From contig CM026422.1 in assembly GCA_014871385.1 (NCBI GenBank), forward strand, positions 17,425,199-17,489,198: a stretch of 64,000 bases of DNA. Direction: 5' to 3'. The DNA comes from Ceratodon purpureus. Taxonomy: Eukaryota; Streptophyta; Bryopsida; Pseudoditrichales; Ditrichaceae. The notes beneath the pieces are model-generated. The model was not told the DNA's origin, ran no database searches, and was given only the letters and a program-made list of their open reading frames with translations. The translations under genes were made by a program, and so were the position numbers. Position 1 is the stretch's first letter; every line of letters begins with the position of its first letter. Shown here piece by piece: positions 12,299 through 22,961 of the stretch.

Positions 12299-14420
12299 TG
12301 AAATTTGGCAATCGATGACAGTCCAAGTAAAATTTTGTATATGGCATTATGTTCCTACACTTTGACTTGATTTAATAAAGGTTATTATAATAAATATTTA
12401 ATAAATGGAATTGTTATTACAATGGTATTTTTTAAAAATATTTTAATATTACCATTATAAATATTTTTTAAATTATAATACCATTATTTAAAATACCATT
12501 ATTTAAAATACCATTATTTAAAATACCAATATTTAAAACAATTTTAAAAAATACCATTATTTAAAATAATTTAAAACAATAAAATTATTTAAAACAATAT
12601 CATACTGGTTCTAATGGCATGTTAAATTATTTTAAATTATTTTAATATTACTTTTACAATAGCATTTCTAAAAATAAATATCATATCAAAATCAATTATT
12701 TTAATACAAATACCATTATAATATCATATCAAAAATACTATTAACCATTATAATGTCATATCAAAATACCATATAATACAAAAAAAATTCTAAATACTGC
12801 AAGAAAGAATTTGATCTAATCTAGATGAAAAAATTTGATTTAATCTAAGCGGAAGATCTGTCTTTACGTCTCTAGCATCGCTCTTTTGGAAAAAGCCAAT
12901 TCCATGGCCCCTTGTTGTCCACTGCCTTCTTCTTCTTCCACTTTGAATGGCACCGCTAACCCTGTGAAATCCATCTCCACGGCTTCTCTAAAATTTTCTT
13001 ACTCTCTTCTCCCTACTTCTTCTTTGTGATTGTGATTTTGCCAATTCCTACTTCCTTAAATTTCTCAATTTCTCTTGAGAGAGACTTCAATCCAAAATAA
13101 ATCCCAGTACCAATAGCTATCCCGGCAACGGCGGTGCCTCAAAAACTACCCATGGCTATGGCTAGAGGAGGATTGCGGAATAGAAATCTGCAAAATAATT
13201 ATTTTTATAAATGATATTATAAAAGTAATATTAAAATAATTTAAAATAATTTAAAATACCATTATAACCAATATTTTAAATAATGGTATTATTTAAATAA
13301 TGGTATTATAATTTAAAAACAATTATTTTTATAATTGTAATGCTAAAATGATTTAAAAAACAATACGATTAATTTAAAAATTAAGAACAAATACCATCAT
13401 AATAAAAATAATTTTAAAACAAATACCATTCTAAGTGTTTATTATATCGTATTTTTTTTAAATAATTATTTTTATGTGCCTCTAATGCTCCAAGAGATTT
13501 CAAAAGCGCTTTGAGATCTGCAATAATGGAGAGTGACGCCTTATTCACAACTTGATTCATAGGCCATCTTCGGGGCCAGAGTGGAGATAGGAACGGGCAT
13601 CTTTTTTAGTTTAAAATACATGTCACTAAAAGATAAGGAAATCGAAATAGGAAAAATTACATTTACAAAAAAAAATGAGGAGAAAAAGAGAGATGAGAGC
13701 AAGAAAAAGGTAGAGAAGCCGTGGAGATGGATTTCACAGGGTTAGCGGTGCCATTCAAAGTGGAAGAAGAAGAAGGCAGTGGACAACAAGGGGCCATGGA
13801 ATTGGCTTTTTCCAAAAGAGCGATGCTAGAGACGTAAAGACAGATCTTCTGCTTAGATTAAATCAAATTTTTTCATCTAGATTAGATCAAATTCTTTCTT
13901 GCAGTATTTAGAATTTTTTTGGTATTATATGGTATTTTGATATGACATTATAATGGTTATAATAGTATTTTTGATATGATATTATAATGGTATTTGTATT
14001 AAAATAATTGATTTTGATATGATATCTATTTTTAGAAATGCTATTGTAAAAGAAATATTAAAATAATTTAAAATAATTTAACATGCCATTAGAACCAGTA
14101 TGATATTGTTTTAAATAATTGTATCTTAAATAACCATATTATAATTTTTAAAAAATTATTTTTATAATGGTAATGTTAAAATGATTTTAAGAAAAATACC
14201 ATTATATTAAAAATCAAGAACAAATACCATTATAATAAAAATAATTTTAAATAATTTAACATTATAATTTTTTTTTATATGGTATTTTTTTAAAATAATT
14301 AATTATAAATAAATACCATTATAAAAGAAATGGAATTTGGCAAGTGATGACAGTGTAGGTCACATTTTGTATATGGCGTTATATTAATAGACTTTGACTT
14401 GATTTAATGAAGTAGTTTAT
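12299..14420. repeat. Fold-back (long inverted repeat) element with AT-rich arms
   Basis: Two arms, about 12410-12990 and 13711-14290, are reverse complements with a symmetry centre near 13350. The inner 190 bp of each arm (12797-12990 and 13711-13904) are nearly identical. I saw one substitution, GCGGAAG against GCAGAAG. The outer part is an AT-rich array of AAATACCATTAT-like units and aligns more loosely. A 720-bp spacer separates the arms. Both outer ends lie beside imperfect direct copies of a roughly 85-bp sequence (about 12295-12380 and 14328-14417, ending in TTTGACTTGATTTAAT). The shape fits a fold-back or MITE-like DNA element. No transposase is encoded. Confidence 0.75.
12904..13030 (+). 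pseudogene. Possible captured exon 1 (transit-peptide-like) in the fold-back arm
   Basis: From the ATG at 12904 an open frame of 41 codons begins MAPCCPLPSSSSTLNG and continues through a Ser/Thr-rich, basic, acid-free stretch. That composition is typical of a plastid transit peptide. The same peptide start occurs on the minus strand of the other arm, from the ATG at 13797-13799, with a different C-terminal part. Nothing downstream continues the gene, so this looks like a host 5' exon picked up by the element. It could also be chance composition. Confidence 0.3.
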
Positions 14421-15052
14421 AGTTTAAAGACCATGTACGTTTATTTCAGGAGTGAAACTGATGTTTTATCTTTGCTTATTTGCATTCTTTTTTAATTTTA
14501 ATTTTTTTTTATATTGCATGTCCTTGAATATCCATGGTCGTTTTGAATCGTGCTAAAAGCGCTTTTAAAAATTACTGTAAAGATAGCCTACAGTGAAGAA
14601 GTTCATTTCTCTACCTACTATTTTATATTCCATGATACAATTGATCCCCTACAAGACCAATTATGCACTCTTGAATTTTATAATGCAAATTATTTAAAAA
14701 AGAAATTAAAAAAAATTAACACGTGTTGTATTTTCTAAAATCTAAATTACTAAGCTTTATTAGTATAGAAAATTATCTATGGAAATGCTACACAGAAATA
14801 AATAAGAAATATTGTATATTTAATATATTAGAATTATCATTTGTCTAATAATTTGAATTTAGGTTGTTTGATGTTATATAAGTATCTTACTTTTTTTTAA
14901 AATATTTTAAAATTTATAGAATTGGTCATCCATTAAACAAAATAACTAATTCCACACAAATTATTTTTTATAAAGTATTATAATATTATTTGCGTTTAAA
15001 GTTGATATGTTTTATTTTAATTTCTTATCCTAAGTTGAGACAATATATCATA

Positions 15053-16282
15053 CAGTTACTCCAAAAACTGAGTCTATGCATCAAACAAGGACTTTAGTGG
15101 GCCTTTCACAGGAAAAATAATGATATATTTAGGAAACGTAAAATTTAACTATAAAAGAACTATAAGTTAACTGTTAGATGATATCATGGTGATGTCATCA
15201 ACTTCACTAGGATTTCAGTGAGAAGAAGAGAGACGTTGACGTCGCATAGACTCAGTTTTTGAGTTGCCACTTACTACCTTTCTGTGAGAGCTTTCATTTT
15301 CTTGTTTCTTCATTGTTTTGAGTCAATTTTTTTGTGGGGGTTTAGTGTGTTTGTCTTGAATACTTCTTGTGGCTTTGTTGTATAGAAAGATGAGACCTAT
15401 TTCACGACAGAAAGAGCAAAATATTGTAGCATTAATAAAGAAGGGGATGAGCAGTAGAGAGATTGCAAAGAGCGTGGGTTTGGCACAATCTACAATTAAT
15501 AGAGTGAGAAGGAGGCTTTCTACAAGTGTAGCATTGTCTAAAGGAGGTCGTCCAAACATACATGTACACGCTGTGAACCAAACTGTGAAGCATGGTGGAG
15601 GCTCTATAATGTTTTTGAGTTGTTTGGCTTATAAAGGATTGGGGTCATTGCAGAATATACAAGGGCGCTTGAATGCTAGAAGCTACATTGCAATTTTAGA
15701 GCAAGATTTGTGTGGTACATTGCTTGCATTTGGATTCACTCTTAAAAAAATCATTTTTCAACAAAACAATGCTAATGTGTATACAACCAAGATTGTTCGA
15801 GAATGGCTTAGGAAGCAACCGTTTTGTATTTTGGAGTGGCATGCACAATCTCCTAGCTGAAATCCTATTAAGCAGACATGGGCTATACTAAAACCGCAAT
15901 TGACTCATACTCTAGTCCTTCTAGTGGTATCCTTCAATTATGGGTTCGAGTGCAAGAAGTTGGCAATTCTATTTGTCTAGAGGAGTGCAGAAGATTGTAT
16001 GCTAGCAAGCTTGATCAAATTGCAGCGGTTTTAGCTGCAAAAGGACGATAAACAAATTTTTGAGTGTCTTGTACACTTTAGTGCAAAAACAAAGTCTATG
16101 TACACAATTTTCTTCAACATCTATATCTACTTTGTTGTAATTATTTTATCATTACAATTATATGTAAATTTTTTACTCTACAGTTTTTGTTGTGATGGGT
16201 TTTCATTTCAATCACTCTTGTTTCCTACATTGTCATTTGAAGTTTCAAGTTCCTTGCAGAGACTCGGTTTTCGGAGTCACTG
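15053..16282 (+). mobile_element. Decayed Tc1/mariner transposon with terminal inverted repeats
   Basis: The ends are imperfect terminal inverted repeats of about 28 bp. The left one begins CAGTTACTCCAAAAACTGAG at 15053. The right one, read inward on the minus strand from 16282, begins CAGTGACTCCGAAAACCGAG. A TA, the usual Tc1/mariner target, precedes the left end. No TA follows the right end, so one duplication copy has been lost. Additional inward-facing copies of the TIR core lie at about 15244-15263 and 16083-16112, making each end a small palindrome. Between them lies a broken transposase gene. Confidence 0.75.
15390..16051 (+). pseudogene. Tc1/mariner transposase, inactivated
   Basis: The frame from the ATG at 15390 starts with a helix-turn-helix of the Tc1/mariner DNA-binding type (IVALIKKGMSSREIAKSVGL, then STINRVRRRL). 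It then jumps straight to the middle of the catalytic domain: the segment normally carrying the first catalytic Asp is missing, consistent with an internal deletion near codon 58. The region of the second catalytic Asp reads FQQNNANVYTTKIVREWL, with Asn in place of Asp. The conserved SPDLNPIE block has decayed to SPS-stop-NPIK at 15858-15860. Further frame loss follows. The product cannot be an active transposase. Confidence 0.85.
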
Positions 16283-16578
16283 TGTGTGTGTGATCATAGA
16301 TATACAAATTATTAAGGATCACTAACTTTTTGATCAATTTCCATAGGGTAAGTGTAAAACCATGGAAAATTAATTTATGGAATAAAGTCCATTTGTGGCA
16401 GAATAAAAACCATCACCACATGGTGGTGCTAGATTAATGCGCTCTTCCCTTAAAATGTCAAGACAAATTAGAAATCTTTCATGAAAAATCATTTCCATCT
16501 AAGAGATGGCTATTCGGATGATGACCACAACTGGGCTGCCTCTTTCCAGTCCTTGAGAGGCTCATCCACCATGGAAAC

Positions 16579-18733
16579 TTAGTCAATGCAAGAAGGGGTT
16601 TTGAGGATAGGAGCCTTCTTAGACAAGAGACCTTCATCACTACATCGACAACAATCTCCGACTCCTTCACTTGTTACAGACGGAGATTTCAACACTTTAC
16701 CACGTGCAATCACGTACTGGACTTGAAGAGTTTCCGGACTCAATATAACGATGTCTGCATCTGCACCTGCCTCCAATTTCCCTGCAAAAAATGCACTAAA
16801 TGCATCATATCAAAGATATGCACAGGTGAATTCAGTATCATAAACACCAGGTGACAAGGTAGAGGTGATGAAAAGGATCAATTCTTTTCTGACACAAAAA
16901 ATCTCTCAAAATGTAGAACGAATTACCCACTTGCTTAGAAACGTGAAAACTTTCCTTAGTTTGTAATTCATAACATATGTGCAGGTGACAGGAGCTCTGT
17001 GCAATGAATTCAATTCAAGAGATGCACAGTATTACCTTTTGATTTGAAAGAGAGATGTGAGGCGGGGTTGGTGGTGCTCAGTTGCAGTGCATCCTCAAGT
17101 GCCCACTTGCCATCCAGCACAAGCCGCCGAATAGTGTTGAGGTTTGCTTTGGGAGATGCAACATTGTACTCCACAAGCTCTCCTTTAGAGTCGAAAACAG
17201 GCAGAGATCCGAAAGCATCCGACGAGAGAGAGACCCCCTGGAGTGCAGCATTTCCCATTCGCTTGCCCCAATCCATCAATGCATCGTGTGACGCTGTTTC
17301 GCCTTCTTGGTCGGATGTGAAATCAACTCGCCCTCCTTTGCTCACCCACTCCTCGGCCGCCTGTACTCCCAAAGCAAAAATTCCAGTACAAGCATATGCT
17401 CACCACTTGAGAATTAAAGAGCTGGGATCCAACGAAAGGTGAAATCCGGGAACCACTCTACTAGGGACGGTTAAGGGAAACGATACCTTGAGGAGAGCAG
17501 GGCCGCGACCAGAGACATGAGTTGGAATCATGTGCTTCAAAGGAATGGTGCCCTTGCTCGCATTCACCACATCCCAAAGTGGCTGCAACAGGGAATCGGC
17601 AGAGCCTGTGTGGAAGTGTACAACACCTGCCTTGCCAGACAGCATGCCTCCCACTCGGGCATCAGTTACCAAGCCCAAAAGCTCCTGCAGGAAAAAACAA
17701 CACAACACAAATTATTATTCAATTAAGAGCAAATGGTGCCAATCTAGATCAAGAGAGAACTTCAGGATAGTTCCTCAAGTGAACCGAAAAATAGTGTACA
17801 GTACTCTGAATGCTGCTACAAGGATATTATATCTAACATGATATTATAATCTACCGGGTTAAGGGTTTAAGAACGGTTGAATAGTTTAAACGAAGGCAGC
17901 CAAGATGTGATTATGAACATATGCTATGGAAGGGAGGAGAAGAGGACCTGCGTAGTGGGCCAACTGCTCCGATGGTCGCTCATGGCAATCTCGCCGGCGC
18001 CAACGACCTCGTCAATGAGCTGCAAGTCTCGAATCAGGGAGCCAGTGAGAGTGGGTGACGGGACGCGGTAGCACCCGCTCCACATATGGGCCGTAATGCC
18101 TTGATGCTGCAGAGCCGCCACTTTCACACGCAGATTCTCAAGGCTGTACAAGAGGATGGCTCCACATCATGTACTGCCAGAGAAACAACAAATCCATGAG
18201 GACCGATTGCTGCTAAACTCAGGCCGAGCTAACAAAACCATAGAAAAATTCTATCAAGTCACTCATCAAGGAAGGTTCGAGATTACAAACCTCCTGGAAA
18301 CGCAGTCAGTGCCGAGAACGCCAACAACGGTGGTGATCCCGGCGTCGACAATCTCCCCAACGGTGCCCTCCGGGGTGCGGCTCGCAGGCCCCATCTCCCC
18401 GCCCCCGCCCGTGACGTGCACATGAATGTCGATCAACCCAGGCACCACAAACCCGCCTCCCGCATCCACCACCCTCACGGGCAACCCCGTGAGATTCTCC
18501 ACGGGGTAACCCTCCCCCAGAATCGCCACTATGGCCCCCCCTCCCGTCAAAACAGACCCCCTCCCTCTACTCAACGGCGTGTACAACTCCCCATTCGTGA
18601 TCAGCAACATGGGGTCACTCAATCCTGCTCCATCGCCAAACTCACAGAGAAAACTCACGAGCAAGACGAACCACACCGCCATAGCCATCATGCCAAACAT
18701 CCCTGCAACATCCCAGCAACATTCCACACTCAT
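16579..18733 (-). CDS. Isoaspartyl dipeptidase (IadA-type amidohydrolase), secreted
   Basis: Five exons on the minus strand join in frame: 18733-18291, 18143-17948, 17684-17487, 17360-17036 and 16781-16579, giving 454 residues. A hydrophobic segment at residues 11-30 looks like a signal peptide or anchor. The amidohydrolase core shows His-x-His (104, 106) in GLIDIHVHVTGGGGE, SDHRS (203-207), His238, PTHVSGR with His269, and SSD with Asp327. These match the metal and catalytic positions known for bacterial IadA, which cleaves beta-aspartyl dipeptides from isomerised proteins. At the position of the carbamylated Lys bridging the two metals this protein has Glu199 (VGAGEIAMSDHR). That substitution occurs in part of the superfamily and does not itself imply inactivity. 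The gene is divergent from the plastid-protein gene at 19.2 kb. A plant copy of a mainly bacterial enzyme suggests old transfer, but the introns show it is domesticated. Confidence 0.87.
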
Positions 18734-19228
18734 AAACCCATCCTAACTCACACAAACTTTCCAATTTTTTTGCATATTTCACATCTCCGAAAGGTGTAAA
18801 ATCATAAGATCTTCACATTCCGACCAGTTTCAAATCAGTAAACATCGAATCTGGGTTTGGCTTCCGAATCTCGAGGTTTGTGAAGCCGGGAATAGGCAGT
18901 CGCTGTGGCGATAGGGTCGCTTTAACCCAATCCATGTGTGTCCATGACATGGCCATGGTCTACCCACGTTATCTCAAATCTATTGCTTTCAGTCAGCAAA
19001 AGTTTCACAGGTGCTCATAAACTAGTGGGAATTTGTGATAGTTGAGTTTGTAGATTGTGGTCTTTGATCGTGGCAGCTGGTTTTGGTTTTGTTGGAAGTG
19101 GGTTAGTTGGACTTTTGAGGTGAAGGGAGGTAGAAGTCTAGCTTTGGGTGGGAGTTTTGCAGGTTGGGAATTGAGGTGGTTTGGGGGCGATTGTTAGTTG
19201 TGCTGGAGCTGGGCCTCACAGTGTGGAG
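18734..19228. promoter_or_regulatory. Shared intergenic promoter region between divergent genes
   Basis: Only 495 bp separate the two divergent start codons, so both promoters and 5' leaders must lie here or in introns. I see no clean TATA box for either direction. Confidence 0.5.
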
Positions 19229-22200
19229 ATGGCGCGGTGTGGAGTGATGATGTTGTCGTCTCCGCTGGTGCCAACGGCGACTGGGACGGCTTCCCAGAGG
19301 GATGTTTTTGTTGCGGGGAATTTGGGGTGGAGTTCTTCTCCGCTGCACGGCTTGGGAGTTAAGGGAGGCGTGATTCGGCTCGTGGGGTTGGACAGCCGGC
19401 GGTGCCGGCCGAGTCGAGCCAGTATTGAAGATAATTCGGACAATGTGAGTTCTGCGAAGTTTTGTCTTGCTCGTTGTTCCGGAACACGTGAGCTGCACCA
19501 ATTGTTGCCTCTCGTGAATTTGTCTCTGGGTTCGTAAATTGTGCGTCGTGCTCTGTTTCTAACAAGGAGTTGAATCTAAGTATGATTGAATTTTCAACAA
19601 GAATTATGTGGTTCTCGAGAGATGACGGATTCATAACAGTATCTTAGCATGGACTCACTAAGAATAGGTTCAGAATAGAGTTGAATAGGAAGGGATTCAG
19701 CAGATGTTGGTTTCTTTCTTGTTGATGCATTTTCGTTACTGTCGGCATTCCACAGTTTTCAACCTACTTTGCTATATTTACTTCGGGCAGCTTCATCGTT
19801 TCTGGCATTTTAGTTTTCAAACAATTCAGATGCTAACAATCAAATGTTGTGTTTACAATCTCGGGACGAGATGAAGTTTGATGAATTCTTTTGATTTTAA
19901 GAATGAGGGGACTGGTTTGATCGATACTTCCAGGGTTTAAGTTAGGACTTTTCCTACTGAACATTTACGAAGTAGTGTAACAAGGGTGATTCTAGCACTT
20001 TCTGAGCCATATTTGCATATGTACGTCTTTCGTGATATCACAGGAGGAGTTCTTTTTTTCGTTAGGGATAATGCTATGCTTTGCACTGTGGTCTCCCTAG
20101 CTTCGTATTGTAACATAATGAGGGCCGCATTGTTTCTGCAGGGTGCTTCGACTACATCTACAAGTGAGAAAGAAGACTTGAGTGCCAAGGTACATGTTAG
20201 CCTGTTTTTTTCTTGGATATTATGTACACAGTTTATGAAATTCTACGCGGTTCCAGGTATGAAGTTAAATATTGTTCTATGCATTAGCCGAGGTAATCTG
20301 AGATATGCACAAAGAATTGTACCATCGAGAATCTTCTGCATACGGCATTGCGTCCCAACTACAAAGGATTCTGCTTCAATCACAGCGAAGCACCGATGAA
20401 GATGTCCTATTTATCTGAAAAAATTCTTTCAAGTGCCAAATGTAAAATGTGTAACGTCTTAGTATGAGGCCAGAGTAACACGATTGAGTATCCTGATAGG
20501 TAGTGAAGGGCCAAGGATTCAACTGTGATGTTCCAGTTGGCAGCTGCAGAGGCTGAGGCAGAGGCGTTGCGCAAGGAGCTGGCGGCCCGAAAGGGTAGTT
20601 CAGGTACCACTGACCTTTCAAAACTAAAGCCAGCGACTCCGGAGAAGCGTATTGACGGCACAGGTTACAGAGAAACCATTTTCTCTGGCCCAGGCAAAAC
20701 CACTGGTATGGATGGCCCTCACTCTCCAGTAGTCCCCTGCATTTGCCGAACCTTCTCCATAGCTTTTGATGTATTACCATGTTTCTTGCTAGTTTATTCG
20801 ACACTAGAGTTACAGGCCAATTCTGGAAGGGAAGCAGAATTTGATGGGATGATATACCCTCACGGTTTTGACGGGAAATCACTTCTTACAGGGAAACCGG
20901 AGCAGCAACCCAGTAAGTGGGGTTTGTCGGAAGCAGAGCTGTTTCTATCGAAAGGTGCACCTACTGAAGGAAGTGGTCTTGGATTGGAAGCTATGGAAGC
21001 TGGTTCTCAAGATATCATTAATCGACGTCTAATTATTGGAGTTGGAATTACTGCACTAGCTGTTGGATTAGCCTTTGTATGTCTCTACACCTTAATCTGC
21101 CTCCGTGCTCTTTTCTTGTGTGCATCACAATGTACTGTCAAATCCTAATTGGTGTTTTGTCTCTAGGATTCTGATCATCTATAGGAACCTGATCTTTGGT
21201 ACTCAGGCAGGTGCATCTAGTGCATGTTCATACTTTTTGGTGATTTTCGTGTTAAGCAAAAGTTTCTTTGATTGGTGACTGCAGCTCAAATTTCCAACTG
21301 GAAGACCCTCCAAACCATTGTTTTTGTATGTAGTTTCTATTCTTCAACTCCAACGGACATTAAAATCTTTGGAAGATTCTGTAGTAGGTTAGACTTCTCC
21401 CTCTATCTCACTTCTCTGGCTTGATATTCATTGAAAACGTTCGTGTAATTTTGCAATTATTGGCTGATCCGAAATTACTTTAAAATGGTTATTTGGCTGC
21501 AGAGGTTGAAGAATTAAAAGGTGCACTAAGGAGAGCTGGCAGGCCTGACGAAATCAAGAGCAACTTGCTAAAGTATGTCTCTGACATTCACTTGTGAAGT
21601 GTAGCATCACAGCTATCGTTTCTTAGATCATTTCTCTACACGTTGAAGAAACCAAATCCGTGTACAGAAATCACTAAACCTGAAGACTGTCTGATTCTGC
21701 AGTGCTGCAGCATGGTTAGATGGGGAGAATGCAGATAAGGCATCGCAGCTCTCATTTGAAATATACGAATACGTCGATCAGGTACACTTAAGAACACAAC
21801 AATGCAATGATTTAATCAAGTTTTTCAGTCAAAATCTTCAATCTGACATAATAGTCAGCTTGCCTTGATCAAATACCTGCATTCTTCATAAGCAGCATCT
21901 TTCAAGCTCTTTAAATTCCTACAGTCAATTCTCCGATTTTATTTTGATTTTCTTCGAATCAAGTATTAATCCATATTCCATTGCATGGCGTTTTCTTACC
22001 ATCTTTTTTTGGGCAACAGGCGGATTACAGTAGGTATTTCGAGAACCTGGGAGAACCCAACGCTGTTCAACAGTAAGTGTCGACCTCGAATAGTCCAGTG
22101 CATTGGTTGGAAGCACATGAGTGTAGAAATGTTTGCGAAGGTGTAGCGACGATGGTTGCCATTCCTCATGTGTTTCGCTTTGTTGTTGCAGGATGGAGTT

Positions 22201-22449
22201 TCTCAAGTTCGGTTTGCAGTCAATAAAGGTGAGACTAGACCAGGTCCCTCTTATCTATTAACAGTGGTGTTAACAAAGAGTGGTCGTATGTGCCAGGTCA
22301 TTTTTCACTTCACTTGAACTCTGTGTTTTGAAATGCTGATTTGTTTTCACGTGAATTGTGCACAGGCTGCCCGGAAAAAAGTTGATGAGTTTTTGACACT
22401 GATACCCTCCGAAGCTCTAGATGCTGCTGCCTCCCAGTTTGCTCGTTAG
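19229..22449 (+). CDS. Plastid-targeted single-pass membrane protein, unknown function
   Basis: Exons read in frame: 19229-19444, 20142-20189, 20537-20705, about 20838-21080, 21285-21325, about 21505-21572, 21703-21781, 22020-22072, 22192-22228 and 22366-22449. The fourth start and the junctions of exons 4 to 6 are the least certain; the rest agree in phase. The first 70 residues are rich in Ser, Gly and Arg and nearly free of acids, as in a plastid transit peptide. A short Ala/Glu-rich helix follows (LAAAEAEAEALRKELAARKG), then a linker and one hydrophobic segment (LIIGVGITALAVGLAFV). The C-terminal soluble part begins VEELKGALRRAGRPDEIK and ends in TLIPSEALDAAASQFAR. It is probably a thylakoid or envelope protein. 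I do not recognise the family and propose no function. Confidence 0.75.
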
Positions 22450-22961
22450 CTTTGCTGCAATCTAGAACATTTTTTTTTTGAATGTAGGATGAGTGTTGAA
22501 GGCATGATTACCTTAATTTGAACAGAATGAGAGAGTATGCATGTTTACATGTAAGCTTGCTGCTTATGTGATGTAATTTATTTCCTGGATGCAAGAACTG
22601 CACAGGTTGAATTTTGGAGGAATCCTCTTACCTTTTCTTTTGTGAATCCTGGCAATGCATTTTGATGTTCAATGCAAACGAAACAAAGTCTGCAGAACTG
22701 TGAGTGAGGTCAATGCATGGAGCAACCAATGCCTTCGTCTGTGACGGTAGGTGAGTCCGAAATGTCTGATGCGGGCTACGAGTTTTTACAGTTTCTAATA
22801 CATGAAGATTACAAACGTACCTGTTGAATGCTTGGAAATTATGTAAAGAGTATTCCTAGTAAGGATGGCAGGAGGTAGCTGAGAAGGTCAGATTTAGGTG
22901 GAGTAACATTCTTAAGGCTAGACCTTTGATCACCATGAGATCCTAGCTTTTGGAAGTATCT
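22450..22961. other. Convergent intergenic region (3' ends)
   Basis: The 3' untranslated regions of the plastid-protein gene (+) and the lipase gene (-) must share this 512-bp interval. No other feature is seen. Confidence 0.5.

Noticed and set aside
12410..14290. A CRISPR-like array, from the repeated AATACCATTAT units
   Set aside because: The units are irregular, AT-rich and without unique spacers of constant size, and the sequence is eukaryotic. It is a decayed satellite-like arm of a fold-back element.
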